Source: Rhizomicrobium palustre (GTDB lineage: Bacteria; Pseudomonadota; Alphaproteobacteria; Micropepsales; Micropepsaceae). Taken from it: a stretch of 64,000 nucleotides of DNA. This document shows positions 7,608-16,300 of this stretch, piece by piece; position 1 is the first letter of the stretch, and each line of letters begins with the position of its first letter. The stretch is from NCBI RefSeq assembly GCF_011761565.1, contig NZ_JAASRM010000001.1:2418139-2482138 (forward strand). The letters run 5' to 3'. A program made the position numbers and the translations under genes. Under the pieces are notes generated by a model. The model searched no databases. It saw nothing but the letters and a program-made list of their open reading frames with translations, and had not been told where the DNA came from.

Positions 7608-9015
7608 TGTGCTTGTCATCGGCGCCAGTGTGCCGGGCTTGATCGCCGCCACCTATCTTGCCCGCGCCGGTTATGGCGTGACGGTGCTGGAATCCGATCT
7701 TCATCTCGGCGGAGATTGCGCCAATCGCGTGCCGGTGGGCGATCTCGCCGTGCCGCCAGGACCGCATCTGTTTCTCGCGCTGGATCCGAAGATACTGAAA
7801 GAGCTGCGGCTGGGCCTTGAATATCTCTATCGCGATCTGCCGCTCATCGCCTTGCGCGGTGAAGGCCCCGCGCTCACCTTGCCGCGCGACGTGCATGAGG
7901 CGCGGCGCAATCTGACGCCGCTTTCGGAGCGCGATGCGGAGCGCTTTTCGGTTTACCGCCGCGAACATCATGCCTTCGCGCGCGCCATGCGCGGGCTGTG
8001 GTGGGAAGAGGGCGCGATCAGCGAGGAAACAAGATCGCGCCTGCGCCAGATGCAGGTGACAGCCGCAACCACCTGGCTCGATGGCGCCTTCGAGACCGAT
8101 GCCTTACGTGCCTCCTATTCTTTCGATGCGCTGTCGGGCGGGATTTCGCCTTCGGCGGCGGGCTCGGCGCTGCTCTTTTCCTGGCGCGCCGCGCAAGAGA
8201 TGTGCGGTCTGCAAAGCGCGGTCGCGATGCTGGCGGGCGGCCCGCAAATGCTGGTCGATCATTGCGTCGATGTGGCCACTAAGGCGGGGGTGAGGTTTCG
8301 CACCCTGGCGCCGGTGGCGCGGCTTCTCACCGATGGCGAACGCGTGCATGGCGTGCAGCTCGAGAGTGGGGAAATGCTTGCCGCTGAAGCGGTTCTCTCT
8401 AGCCTCACACGGCGCAAGACGCTGCTCGATTTCCTGCCGCCTGGCTCTTGTGGATTCGCGCTGGCGCGCCAGCTCGCGCGGCCGCAAGCAGTAGGGCAGG
8501 CGAAAGTTCTCCTCGGCCTTAACGCTCTGCCGCCGATTTTCGAGCAGCCGGGCCGCTATGTCCTGGCGGAGCGGCTGGAAACGGCTTCGCTCGCTTATGC
8601 AGAGGCGCGGTCGGGGCAAATCCCCTCTGATCTCGCCCTCGAAATCGTCGCCATGCCGACCGGAACGAGCCCACCTTATATCCTGTCTGTGCTGGTGCGC
8701 CCGGTGCCGATGGAACCGCCGGGGGGCTGGAAAGATAACGCCACACGGCTGGTACAAGCGGTGCTGCGCATACTGGAGCATCATGTGCCGAAATTCGTGA
8801 GTGCGGTCGGTGGTCTTGCTTTTGTGCCGCCTAAGGCGCGCGATCCGTTCGATGTTCGCGCCATGACATCACCTTGGCGCGCACGCATCACGACACCGCT
8901 GAAAGGACTTTATCTTTGCGGTGAAGCAGCCGAGCCGGTGCCGTGTCTTTCGGGCCGTAGCGCGCGCATCGCCGCATCCATCGTGCAGGAAGATTTGCGC
9001 GGAGGCGCGCGATGA
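7600..9015 (+). CDS. FAD-dependent oxidoreductase, phytoene-desaturase-like (second of pair)
   Basis: The 471-residue product is another flavoprotein of the same broad class. It has VLVIGASVPGLIAATYLARAGYGVTVLES (split here as VLVIGASVPG and LIAATYLARAG) at the N terminus, LHLGGDCANR just after, and GLYLCGEAAEPVPCLSGRSAR at the C terminus. The dinucleotide motif reads GASVPG, with Ser where the second Gly usually stands. The ATG at 7600 overlaps the previous stop by 8 bases, and the stop overlaps the next start as ATGA. A longer frame exists upstream but would lie inside the preceding gene. Two adjacent, diverged paralogs may form a heterodimer or act in sequence; the sequence does not say which. 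Confidence 0.8.
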   Translation: MADVLVIGASVPGLIAATYLARAGYGVTVLESDLHLGGDCANRVPVGDLAVPPGPHLFLALDPKILKELRLGLEYLYRDLPLIALRGEGPALTLPRDVHEARRNLTPLSERDAERFSVYRREHHAFARAMRGLWWEEGAISEETRSRLRQMQVTAATTWLDGAFETDALRASYSFDALSGGISPSAAGSALLFSWRAAQEMCGLQSAVAMLAGGPQMLVDHCVDVATKAGVRFRTLAPVARLLTDGERVHGVQLESGEMLAAEAVLSSLTRRKTLLDFLPPGSCGFALARQLARPQAVGQAKVLLGLNALPPIFEQPGRYVLAERLETASLAYAEARSGQIPSDLALEIVAMPTGTSPPYILSVLVRPVPMEPPGGWKDNATRLVQAVLRILEHHVPKFVSAVGGLAFVPPKARDPFDVRAMTSPWRARITTPLKGLYLCGEAAEPVPCLSGRSARIAASIVQEDLRGGAR

Positions 9016-10100
9016 GCCTGCAAGCGACGCCTTTTCATGCCCGTGCCGTAGAAGCCAACCGTTTCAATGTTTGGGAAAACCGGCGCGGCTATACGCTGGC
9101 GCGTTATTATGAAAACGCCGCCGAGGAGGCGCTCGTGGCCCGCTTCGGCGCCGTGATGGGCGATCTTTCCTGGCATTGGCGGGCCGAGTTTTCCGGCGGG
9201 GATGTGGAAGCGTTTGTCGCTCGCGCCTTCACCCGCAATGGCGCGCGGCTGGCGGAAAATGAGGCCTGCGAAGTTCTCTGGCTCAATGATGGTGGCGCGG
9301 TGCGCGGGCGCGGAATCTTGCTGCGCCTCGCACGGGACCGTTTTCTCTTGAGCGCGGCCGAAGAAGATCGCGATTGGCTGTTTTTCGCGGCGGGGCTTTA
9401 TGGCGTTTGTGCTCGTGATCATACCAGTGATGGCGTGCTCGCGCTGATTGGTCCGTATGCAGAAGAAATTCTCCTGGCGGCGGAGCTCAGCAACATTCCC
9501 GCGCCCATGATGTTGCGGCGCCAATCCTGGCGCGGGCTTGAGATCGCCATCTCGCGCCTCGGCATCGGTTTCGAGATCTGGTGCGAAGCCGATATCGCGC
9601 TGATCGTCTGGGACCGTCTTCAGGCCGCGGGCGCGCCTTTCGCGCTTCTTCCCGCCGGGCAGGAGGCGCTCGACACGCTCTCATTCGAATGCGGTCTTCT
9701 CCTTCCCGGCCGGGATTTCGCGCCTGCTCGTGATGGCTTTGTGGCGGAACCCTCGCTCACCGCTCTGGGCCTCTTTGGTCTGGTCGATGCGGGGGCGCAC
9801 TATAATGGCAAGACCGGCGCCCCGGCCCGCGGGCTCTGTGGCCTGGTGCTGGATGGCCCGGCGGAACCCGGCCCCGTCACCTTTGCAGGGCGGAGCCTGG
9901 GCCAGCTTCTGGCCTGCCGCTATAGCCCCGCGCTCCAGGCGGTGATCGGCCTGGCTGTGCTGGAACCGGGGGAAATCCCCCAGGGGCTCAGCATAGGCCA
10001 TTTGTCTTGCCGCGCTGTGGCGCTACCGTTCTTGCCGCTTTCCGAGCCGATTCTGGGTTTCTCCGGCGCCGCGACGGAAACCGCGGCTTCGACCGTTTAA
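9012..10100 (+). CDS. GcvT-like (glycine cleavage T-protein family) folate-binding protein
   Basis: This 362-residue protein resembles the aminomethyltransferase family (GcvT, the C-terminal part of sarcosine/dimethylglycine dehydrogenases, DmdA). It has an N-terminal GcvT-like start, an internal LWLNDGGAVRGRGILLRLARDRFLL block matching the NEDGG.IDD...DRFLLV region (here only NDGG and DRFLL are retained), and a C-terminal GLFGLVDAG plus barrel segment. Family members transfer or release one-carbon units on tetrahydrofolate. The start ATG overlaps the stop of the preceding flavoprotein (ATGA). Flavoprotein plus GcvT domains often oxidise N-methyl or O/S-methyl groups, so demethylation is a reasonable but untested idea. 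No glycine-cleavage partner genes are nearby. Confidence 0.75.
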   Translation: MSLQATPFHARAVEANRFNVWENRRGYTLARYYENAAEEALVARFGAVMGDLSWHWRAEFSGGDVEAFVARAFTRNGARLAENEACEVLWLNDGGAVRGRGILLRLARDRFLLSAAEEDRDWLFFAAGLYGVCARDHTSDGVLALIGPYAEEILLAAELSNIPAPMMLRRQSWRGLEIAISRLGIGFEIWCEADIALIVWDRLQAAGAPFALLPAGQEALDTLSFECGLLLPGRDFAPARDGFVAEPSLTALGLFGLVDAGAHYNGKTGAPARGLCGLVLDGPAEPGPVTFAGRSLGQLLACRYSPALQAVIGLAVLEPGEIPQGLSIGHLSCRAVALPFLPLSEPILGFSGAATETAASTV

Positions 10101-10119
10101 GCTAAGAGGGGCAACTGGC

Positions 10120-10680
10120 TTGGCTGCCGGAATGGTCATAGATCCGGATACCGAACTGGTTGTCCGCGTGGGTAAGGGCGACCGGGCAGCGGCGCAGGCC
10201 TTAATGGCCAAGCATTTGCCCGCGATGCTGGCCTTGGCCCGCCGGATGCTCTCCGGCCAAGCCGAGGCGGAAGATTGCGTGCAGGAGGCGTTCCTGAAAG
10301 TGTGGACGCATGCCGCCCGCTGGCAGCCTGGAAAGGCCAAGTTCGAGACTTGGCTTTATCGGGTGACGCTGAACCAGTGCTACGACCGGTTGCGTAAGCG
10401 CCCGGCGGAACCCTTGGAAGCCGCTGCCGATGTTCCAGATGGCGCGGAGGCGCCGGATAAGGGCTTGGAAGTGGCCGATCTTTCCCGGGAAGTGGAGGCG
10501 GCCTTAAGCGAACTGCCCGAACGCCAAAGGGCGGCGATGGTGCTTTGTCATTTTCAGGAGCGGGGCAATATCGAAGCGGCGGAGCTGCTCGGGATCAGCG
10601 TTGAAGCATTAGAGTCCCTTTTGGCGCGGGGACGGCGAACGTTAAGGTTGAAGCTCTCTCATCTGCGCCCTGGAGTGTGA
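10120..10680 (+). CDS. ECF-family RNA polymerase sigma factor
   Basis: The 186-residue protein has sigma region 2 at about residues 25-95 (AEDCVQEAFLKVWTHAARW and FETWLYRVTLNQCYDRLRKR) and region 4 at about 125-182 (LPERQRAAMVLCHFQE, then AAELLGISVEALESLLARGRRTLR). There is no region 1.1 or 3, so it is an extracytoplasmic-function sigma factor. TTG 10120 is preferred because AGAGGGG lies 9 bases upstream; the next in-frame ATG at 10132 is too far from it. It follows the GcvT-like gene after 19 bases and precedes an anti-sigma-like gene and a metal-sensor gene, the order seen in CnrYXH-like systems. Confidence 0.9.
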   Translation: MAAGMVIDPDTELVVRVGKGDRAAAQALMAKHLPAMLALARRMLSGQAEAEDCVQEAFLKVWTHAARWQPGKAKFETWLYRVTLNQCYDRLRKRPAEPLEAAADVPDGAEAPDKGLEVADLSREVEAALSELPERQRAAMVLCHFQERGNIEAAELLGISVEALESLLARGRRTLRLKLSHLRPGV

Positions 10681-10707
10681 TCTGGGGCAGAATGGAGAGG
10701 CGAAAGA

Positions 10708-11067
10708 GTGAACGAGATGGACGATAAGGAATTCGCAGACCAACTGCTGAAAAGCCTTGCCACCACGCCGGTTCCGGCAGGGCTGGAATCGCGCATCCTG
10801 GCCGATTTCGACCGCTTGGCGGCGGAAGGGCGTTTTTCGGGCGGCCCCGCCGCACGTCTGAAGCATTTCGCGCAGCGCTGGGCCGACCGGCTCTGGCCGG
10901 GGGCGCCGGTCTGGCAGCCTGCCTCGGTGTTGGCGCTCTCTTTGGCGGTAGGGCTGATGGCGGGCGCCTTTGTGCCCTCTTTGAGTTCCAGCCGCAGCAC
11001 CACCACGTCCGAGTCGACCCTCCTCGCCGATACCTCGTCGGTGATGGATTACTATAAAGACCTTTGA
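10708..11067 (+). CDS. Probable membrane anti-sigma factor
   Basis: I do not recognise a named family in this 119-residue protein. Its N-terminal 65 residues are cytoplasmic-like and begin MNEMDDKEFADQLLKSLATTPVPAGLESRIL. One membrane helix lies at about residues 72-91 (SVLALSLAVGLMAGAFVPSL), and a short Ser/Thr-rich tail faces the periplasm. This shape, and its position between an ECF sigma gene and a CnrX-like sensor gene, fit a short anti-sigma factor such as CnrY. The start is GTG 10708, with GGAGAGG 8 bases upstream. No zinc-binding HxxxCxxC anti-sigma motif is present. Confidence 0.6.
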   Translation: MNEMDDKEFADQLLKSLATTPVPAGLESRILADFDRLAAEGRFSGGPAARLKHFAQRWADRLWPGAPVWQPASVLALSLAVGLMAGAFVPSLSSSRSTTTSESTLLADTSSVMDYYKDL

Positions 11068-11082
11068 GATGGACCTTTGCCG

Positions 11083-11667
11083 ATGAGCGAGCCCGCCCCG
11101 CGTCTCAACACCGCCCTCATCGTATCGCTCTGCGTGAATCTCCTGCTCGCGGGCGTGATTGCCACGGCCATGTACCGCTTCGCCGCCCATCCGCCGGGTC
11201 CCGCCCCGCAACCGCCCCAAGCCGCCCCGTCAGAGCGTGTCCAGGTGCGCCAGCTCATGTCGCCGAAATTCCTCAGCCATATTTCGCCTGAGCAGGCGGC
11301 CAAAATTCGTCAAGTCGCCGAAGCCCACCACCCCAAGCTCGAGCGTTTGAAGGCGGACGCCCAGGCGGCGCGCCAAGACCTTTTGAAGATTTTCTCCGCC
11401 CCCGAGCTTGATCAGACAGCACTGAAAAACGGCTTCGCCAAGATGCAGGCCGCCGACATCGCCATCGGCACCGAATTCACCAAAGTCGCGCTCGAAATCG
11501 CGCCCATGCTTTCGCCCGAAGAGCGCAAAAAGGCCGCTGAGTGGCAGAGCCATCATGGCCCCTTCGGTCCCATGGGCTGGCGCCCCGGCCCCCCGCCCGG
11601 ACGTGAGGGCGATAGCCATGATCGCGATGGGCATGACCGTGATGGCGCCCGCGAGGGGCATCCATAA
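11083..11667 (+). CDS. Periplasmic heavy-metal sensor, CnrX/ZraP-like (Metal_resist)
   Basis: This 194-residue protein has one N-terminal membrane anchor at about residues 10-33 (ALIVSLCVNLLLAGVIATAMYRF). It continues with a proline-rich linker and a helical domain (LMSPKFLSHISPEQAAKIRQ and later MLSPEERKKAAEW) typical of the Metal_resist/CnrX/ZraP group. The C-terminal 35 residues are rich in His, Asp and Gly (HDRDGHDRDG), a likely metal-binding tail. In CnrYXH systems such a protein senses Ni/Co and releases the sigma factor from its anti-sigma partner. ATG 11083 is preferred over TTG 11077 because GAGATGGA precedes it. Only 6 bases separate its stop from that of the convergent histidine kinase. 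Confidence 0.75.
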   Translation: MSEPAPRLNTALIVSLCVNLLLAGVIATAMYRFAAHPPGPAPQPPQAAPSERVQVRQLMSPKFLSHISPEQAAKIRQVAEAHHPKLERLKADAQAARQDLLKIFSAPELDQTALKNGFAKMQAADIAIGTEFTKVALEIAPMLSPEERKKAAEWQSHHGPFGPMGWRPGPPPGREGDSHDRDGHDRDGAREGHP

Positions 11668-11673
11668 GCGCGA

Positions 11674-13197
11674 TTACGCCCGGCGCAGGCGCAGCTCGGC
11701 GGAGGTGCCGCCGCCCGGCGCCGTTTCGAGGCGCAGCGCGCCTCCCATCCGGCGTGCCAGCGAGACGGCGATGGCAAGGCCAAGCCCGGTGCCGGTGGAA
11801 ACGCCCACCCGTTCAAAACGGCGAAAAGCGGTACCCACAGTTTCGCGCTCGGCTTGGCTGAATCCCGCCCCGGTATCGATGATCGCGATCGAGACCGCGC
11901 CTGCATCTTCGCGCAGCACGACGTGCACCTTGCCGCCCTCAGGCGTGTAGAGCAGCGCGTTGGAGAGAAGATTGGCCGTGATGCGCTGCACCGCTGCGCG
12001 ATCGGCCGTCACCATGGCGGGGCCGCTCGGCAGCATGGTGAGCGAAATCCGGCGCGAGAAGGCGCGGCCCGCATTGTCGCTCACCACAGTGCCGACCAGC
12101 TCGGCGGCATCGAAGACTGCGAGCTGCAGGGGATAGCGCCCGGCTTCCAGATTGGCGAATTCCAGAATATCGCCCACCTTGTCATGCAGATGGCGCCCGG
12201 CCATGCCGATGTCATGGGCGTATTCGACGTATTTCTTATGCCCGACGGGGCCGTAATAGCCGCGCTCGATCACTTCGGAAAAGCCGATGATGGCGTTGAG
12301 CGGCGTGCGCAGCTCATGGCTCATATGAGCGATGAATTCGTTTTTGGAGCGGGCCGATTCCACCGCGGCGCGTTCGGCATTGGCAAGGCGCACCAAAAGC
12401 TTTGCCTCGGCGGGCCGTGTGGTGCGCAGGGAGCGGATGGCCTCCGCCGCCTTGGCGCGGCGCTCGAACTCGCGCACGAAAACAGCGGCGAGCCAGGCAC
12501 CCACCAAGGCAGGGCCCGCGATCACGAAAATATAAAGCGGGACGGAGGCGTACCACGCATTCACCGCTTCAGGATCTTGCGCCAGCACCTCCACGCGCAA
12601 AGGCCAGCCTGGGACATTGGCCCCCACCGTTTCGCCGCTGATGGCATGGCCCGCGAGCACCGCACCACCCGCGCCAAAGATGCCCGCATTATCGAGCGGG
12701 CTGCCCGGCAGCAAAGGATAAAAGGATACGGCGATGATCGTTTCGCCTTCGCGGAAGGCGATGATGGTGCGATCCTTGCCCCCGGTCACCACCGGCGTGT
12801 CATGCACCTGGGCGACGAGGCTTTCCATCGGCAAGGCTTCGCCCAGCACGGCGCCGGGCGTGCCATTGATGTCCGAGATCGCCATGCCATGTACGCCGGG
12901 TGGCAGGCTGGTCAGGGTTCCTGCGGCAAATCTGCGGCCTTCTTCTTCGGCGCGCTCAAGGCTCGCGGCGACCACGGCGCTTAAATCGGCGGCTCTGCGG
13001 CTTTCGAAATAGGCCGCCTGCCGGGTCGCATTGGCGGTCTCAAAGCGAAGTTGTAACGCGCCCGCCGCGGCGAAGCTGCCGCCAATGGCGATGACACAGA
13101 AAAGGACGGTGATGCGGATGTTGCGCGACGGCCAGGCGGCAAGCCTGTCCAGCACTCCATAAAGGAGCGGCCGCGTCGCGATGTGTTGGCCCGCCAT
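11674..13197 (-). CDS. Membrane sensor histidine kinase
   Basis: The roughly 507-residue protein has a first membrane helix near residues 28-50 (ITVLFCVIAIGGSFAAAG) and a second near 222-245 (PLYIFVIAGPALVGAWLAAVF), enclosing a periplasmic sensing domain of about 170 residues. After the second helix comes the HisKA domain with the phosphoacceptor motif HMSHELRTPLNAIIGFSE. The GHKKYVEYAHDI and EFANLEAG segments are typical of alphaproteobacterial DivJ/PleC-like kinases. The ATPase domain follows, with NLLSNALLYTPEGG (N box), DTGAGF (G1) and GTGLGLAI (G2). No response-regulator gene is adjacent. ATG 13197 is chosen; a GTG 27 bases upstream is also in frame but lacks a ribosome-binding site. Confidence 0.88.
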   Translation of the reverse strand: MAGQHIATRPLLYGVLDRLAAWPSRNIRITVLFCVIAIGGSFAAAGALQLRFETANATRQAAYFESRRAADLSAVVAASLERAEEEGRRFAAGTLTSLPPGVHGMAISDINGTPGAVLGEALPMESLVAQVHDTPVVTGGKDRTIIAFREGETIIAVSFYPLLPGSPLDNAGIFGAGGAVLAGHAISGETVGANVPGWPLRVEVLAQDPEAVNAWYASVPLYIFVIAGPALVGAWLAAVFVREFERRAKAAEAIRSLRTTRPAEAKLLVRLANAERAAVESARSKNEFIAHMSHELRTPLNAIIGFSEVIERGYYGPVGHKKYVEYAHDIGMAGRHLHDKVGDILEFANLEAGRYPLQLAVFDAAELVGTVVSDNAGRAFSRRISLTMLPSGPAMVTADRAAVQRITANLLSNALLYTPEGGKVHVVLREDAGAVSIAIIDTGAGFSQAERETVGTAFRRFERVGVSTGTGLGLAIAVSLARRMGGALRLETAPGGGTSAELRLRRA

Positions 13198-13284
13198 TGA
13201 TCCGATCCCTGCGCGCCATTCCACTGATTCGCGCGGGACCGATTATGAGAATCGCTTGACTCGCTGTGAAGGGCACAAAAGGTG

Positions 13285-13312
13285 CCCGCGACTCGGTATT
13301 CCGGGTCGCGGG
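13285..13312 (-). terminator. Terminator-like hairpin after the M10 protease gene
   Basis: CCCGCGACTCGG and CCGGGTCGCGGG (12 bp, one G-U pair, TATT loop) lie 38 bases beyond the leftward protease stop codon. Read leftward, the stem is followed by CACCTTTTG, a modest U-tract. It separates the protease gene from the histidine kinase gene. Confidence 0.6.
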
Positions 13313-13349
13313 CCAAGGATGGGGCGAGAAAACTTAAAATGCGAAAGGA

Positions 13350-16300
13350 TCAGCCCGCGACCGCGTGCCAGCCTGTGCCCGGATTGACCGACAACGCGCC
13401 ACTTGAAAGCACCGTGGTGCCTGACATCATCATCGCCATATAGGCGCCGGTGGAGCTGTTGCGCAGCAAAACATCGGCGAAGCCGTCGCCGTCGTAATCG
13501 GCTGCACCGCAAGCTTTCCATGCCGAGCCGGGATTGGTGGTGATGGTGCCGCTGCCCGAAAGCACGTTGGGGCCATCCATCAAGAGGATTTGCATCTGGC
13601 CGGTGGTGTTGTCCTGCAAAAGAATGTCGGCCTTGCCGTCGTGATTGAAATCGCCTGCCGTTACCGCGCGCCAATTGGCGCCGGGGTTATTTGACAGAAC
13701 TGTGTCATTGGCGACGGTGGTTCCATTCATCTGCCACATCTCAAGCGCACCGGTGGTGGTGTTCTGCCACAGGATATCGGCTTTGCCGTCGCCATTGAAA
13801 TCATTCGCGGCGATGATGGTGGCGCCCGCCGCCTGCGTGCGGATAACGCCACTGGCGGAAGTCACGCTCGAGCCGTTCATCTGCCAGATCTGCACCTGGC
13901 CACCGTTCTGCAGGATGATGTCAGCCTTTCCATTACCGTCGACATCGCCAACCGCAGTCGCTTTCCAGCCTGTGCTTGGGGTTGTCAGCGTGGTCGAGGA
14001 GGCGATGGAGGTGCCATTCATCTTCCACTCGGTCAGGGCGTTGGTCACACCATTCTGCCAGAGAATGTCGGTTTTGCCGTCGCCGTCGAAATCGCCGGTA
14101 AGGGCCGTGGTGTAATTGGAGTTGGGGGCGCCCAGGGTGGTGGCGCTGACGCGGTTGGTGCCGTCCATGGTCCACACCTGCACGCGGTTCCTGTCGCTGA
14201 CATTGAGCAGTATGTCGCCCTTGCCGTCGCCATTGAAGTCGCGCTGCGCCAAAGGGGCCGTCGGGGATGGTTGCGGCGCGACCGGCTCGCTGGAAGACGG
14301 TGCACTCGGCGCGGTGGTGGTGGCGGGGGTGACGACGGTGCTCGTATCGCTTACCGCGTGCCAGCTCGTGCCCGGATTGACCGACAGGGTGCCGCTCGAC
14401 ACGATCGACGTGCCATTCATGAAGAAGGCTTGATACTGGCCGTTGGAACTGTTGCGGAAGAGAATATCGGCAGTGCCGTCGCCATTGTAATCGCCCGCGC
14501 CAACCGCTTTCCAAGCTGTGCCCAAATTATTACCCAAGAGACCGCTGCCCGAGAGAATGGTGGCCCCATTCATCATCGCGATTTTGGTTTGGCCGCTGGT
14601 GTCGTCCTGCAGGAGGATGTCAGCCTTGCCGTCGCCGTTGAAATCGGCTGCCGTCACCACGCGCCAGCTTGCGCCGGAATTGTCGGAGAGCACGGTGTCG
14701 CTCGCAACCGAGGTGCCGTTCATGGTCCAGAGTTCAAGCGCGCCCGTGGAGGCGTTCTGCCAGAGGATATCGTCCTTGCCATCGCCATTGAAATCGTTGA
14801 TAGCGGCGATGCGCGATGATACCGGCGCGGCGGCGCCAGTCACGGTGCTCGCTTGCTTAACGCTGGTGCCGTTCATAAACCAAGCCTGCACCTGTCCGTC
14901 TTTTTGCAGGATGATATCGGATTTGCCGTCGCCATCGAGATCGCCGGTTCCCGTTGCGGTCCATCCGGCATCGGGCGTGTTCAGCGTGGTGCTCGCGGTC
15001 TTGGAGGTGCCGCTCATGGTCCATTCGGTCAGCGCGTTGGTGACGCCGTTCTGCCAGAGAATGTCGCTCTTACCGTCGCCGTTGAAATCGCCGGTCAGGG
15101 CGCTGGTGTAGTTCGCATTTGGCGCGGAAATCGTGGTGGCGGCAACGCGGGTGGTGCCATTCATGGTCCAGACCTGGACGCTGTTATTGGCGCTGATCGC
15201 GAGCAGGATATCGGCCTTGCCGTTGCCGTCGAAATCGCGCTGGGCGAGCGGCTGAGACGTTGTGGGCGGATTGCTCGGCTGCGTCGGGTCGCTCGGCGGC
15301 GGTGTTGTTACCGGCGGGGAGGTGAGGGTCGAGGTGGCAACCGTCTTGTCCGAGAAGACCAGCGTTTCGATGCCCGAAAGCGTATCGCTGCCCGCGCCAT
15401 TGCCGGAAATGGTGATCGTGCCATCTGCGTTTACGACCAGGTTATAGGCCGAGAAAGCCCCGGCATATTTCACCGTGTCGTTGCCCGCGCCGCCATAGAA
15501 AATGTCATTGCCGCTGCCGCCGGTGATGCTGTCATTGCCATTGCCGCCCCAAATCGTGTCCCCGTTGTTGTTGCAGATGACCGAGGTGGCGCCCGAGCCG
15601 CAGACCAGCGTATCGACCGCGGTGTCGTAAGCGATCGCGATGTTGTTGGTCATCCCCGCGCAAGAGGAGAAGGTTCCGGCGTTGAGGTTGATATTCGCCG
15701 TGGTGGTGAAGCCGGAAAGGTCGAGCGTGTTGTTCGTGCCCTTGTCCCAGATGGTGATCACCGGCTTCGTATTCACCGTGAAATCGAAATACTGCTTGAT
15801 CGAGGGATCGATATTGCAGTGGAAGCCGAAGGTCTGGCCGCCGGAAAGCGGGGTGTTCACCGCCACGCCGTAAAGCTGTTGGATCGCCAGAATGTCGAGC
15901 GGCATCCAGGTGGTGGGGTAATGACCGCTCCAGACCGTGCCCTGCACCGGATTCTGCGAGGAATACTTCGCCGAAGCGCCGCCATCGATATAGGACATGA
16001 TCGACCACTGGCGGGTGTCATAGGCGCTATACTGCTGGGTGGCGTTGTTGACCGCGCCGTTATAGGCCCCGGCATGGCCGAGGCCCAAGGCATGGCCCTG
16101 TTCGTGCAGCATGGTTTCCATGCCATAGCCGCCATAGCTCGAGAAGCCGCCGCTGATGGAGAAACAGGCGTTGCTTGTATCGATGGAGATGGGCGCGGTG
16201 TTGATGGTGCCGAGAGTTGAGCCCCCGGTCATGCAGGCGCCGTTGGCGGCGCTGTAATTGGTGTAGGTATAGGCGCCGCTGTCCTTGCCACGGGTGAAGC

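Noticed and set aside
6249-9015. Carotenoid biosynthesis assignment for the two flavoproteins
   Set aside because: The family is CrtI-like, but there are no crtB, crtE or crtY homologues nearby and a GcvT-like gene follows, so a phytoene desaturase name would be unsupported.
11854-12984. Rightward open frame opposite the histidine kinase gene
   Set aside because: The opposite strand encodes complete HisKA and ATPase motifs; this frame has none and looks like a shadow.
14853-16220. Rightward open frame opposite the M10 protease
   Set aside because: Gly/Val/Ala/Arg-rich antisense reading of repeat DNA, with no domain and no ribosome-binding site of note.
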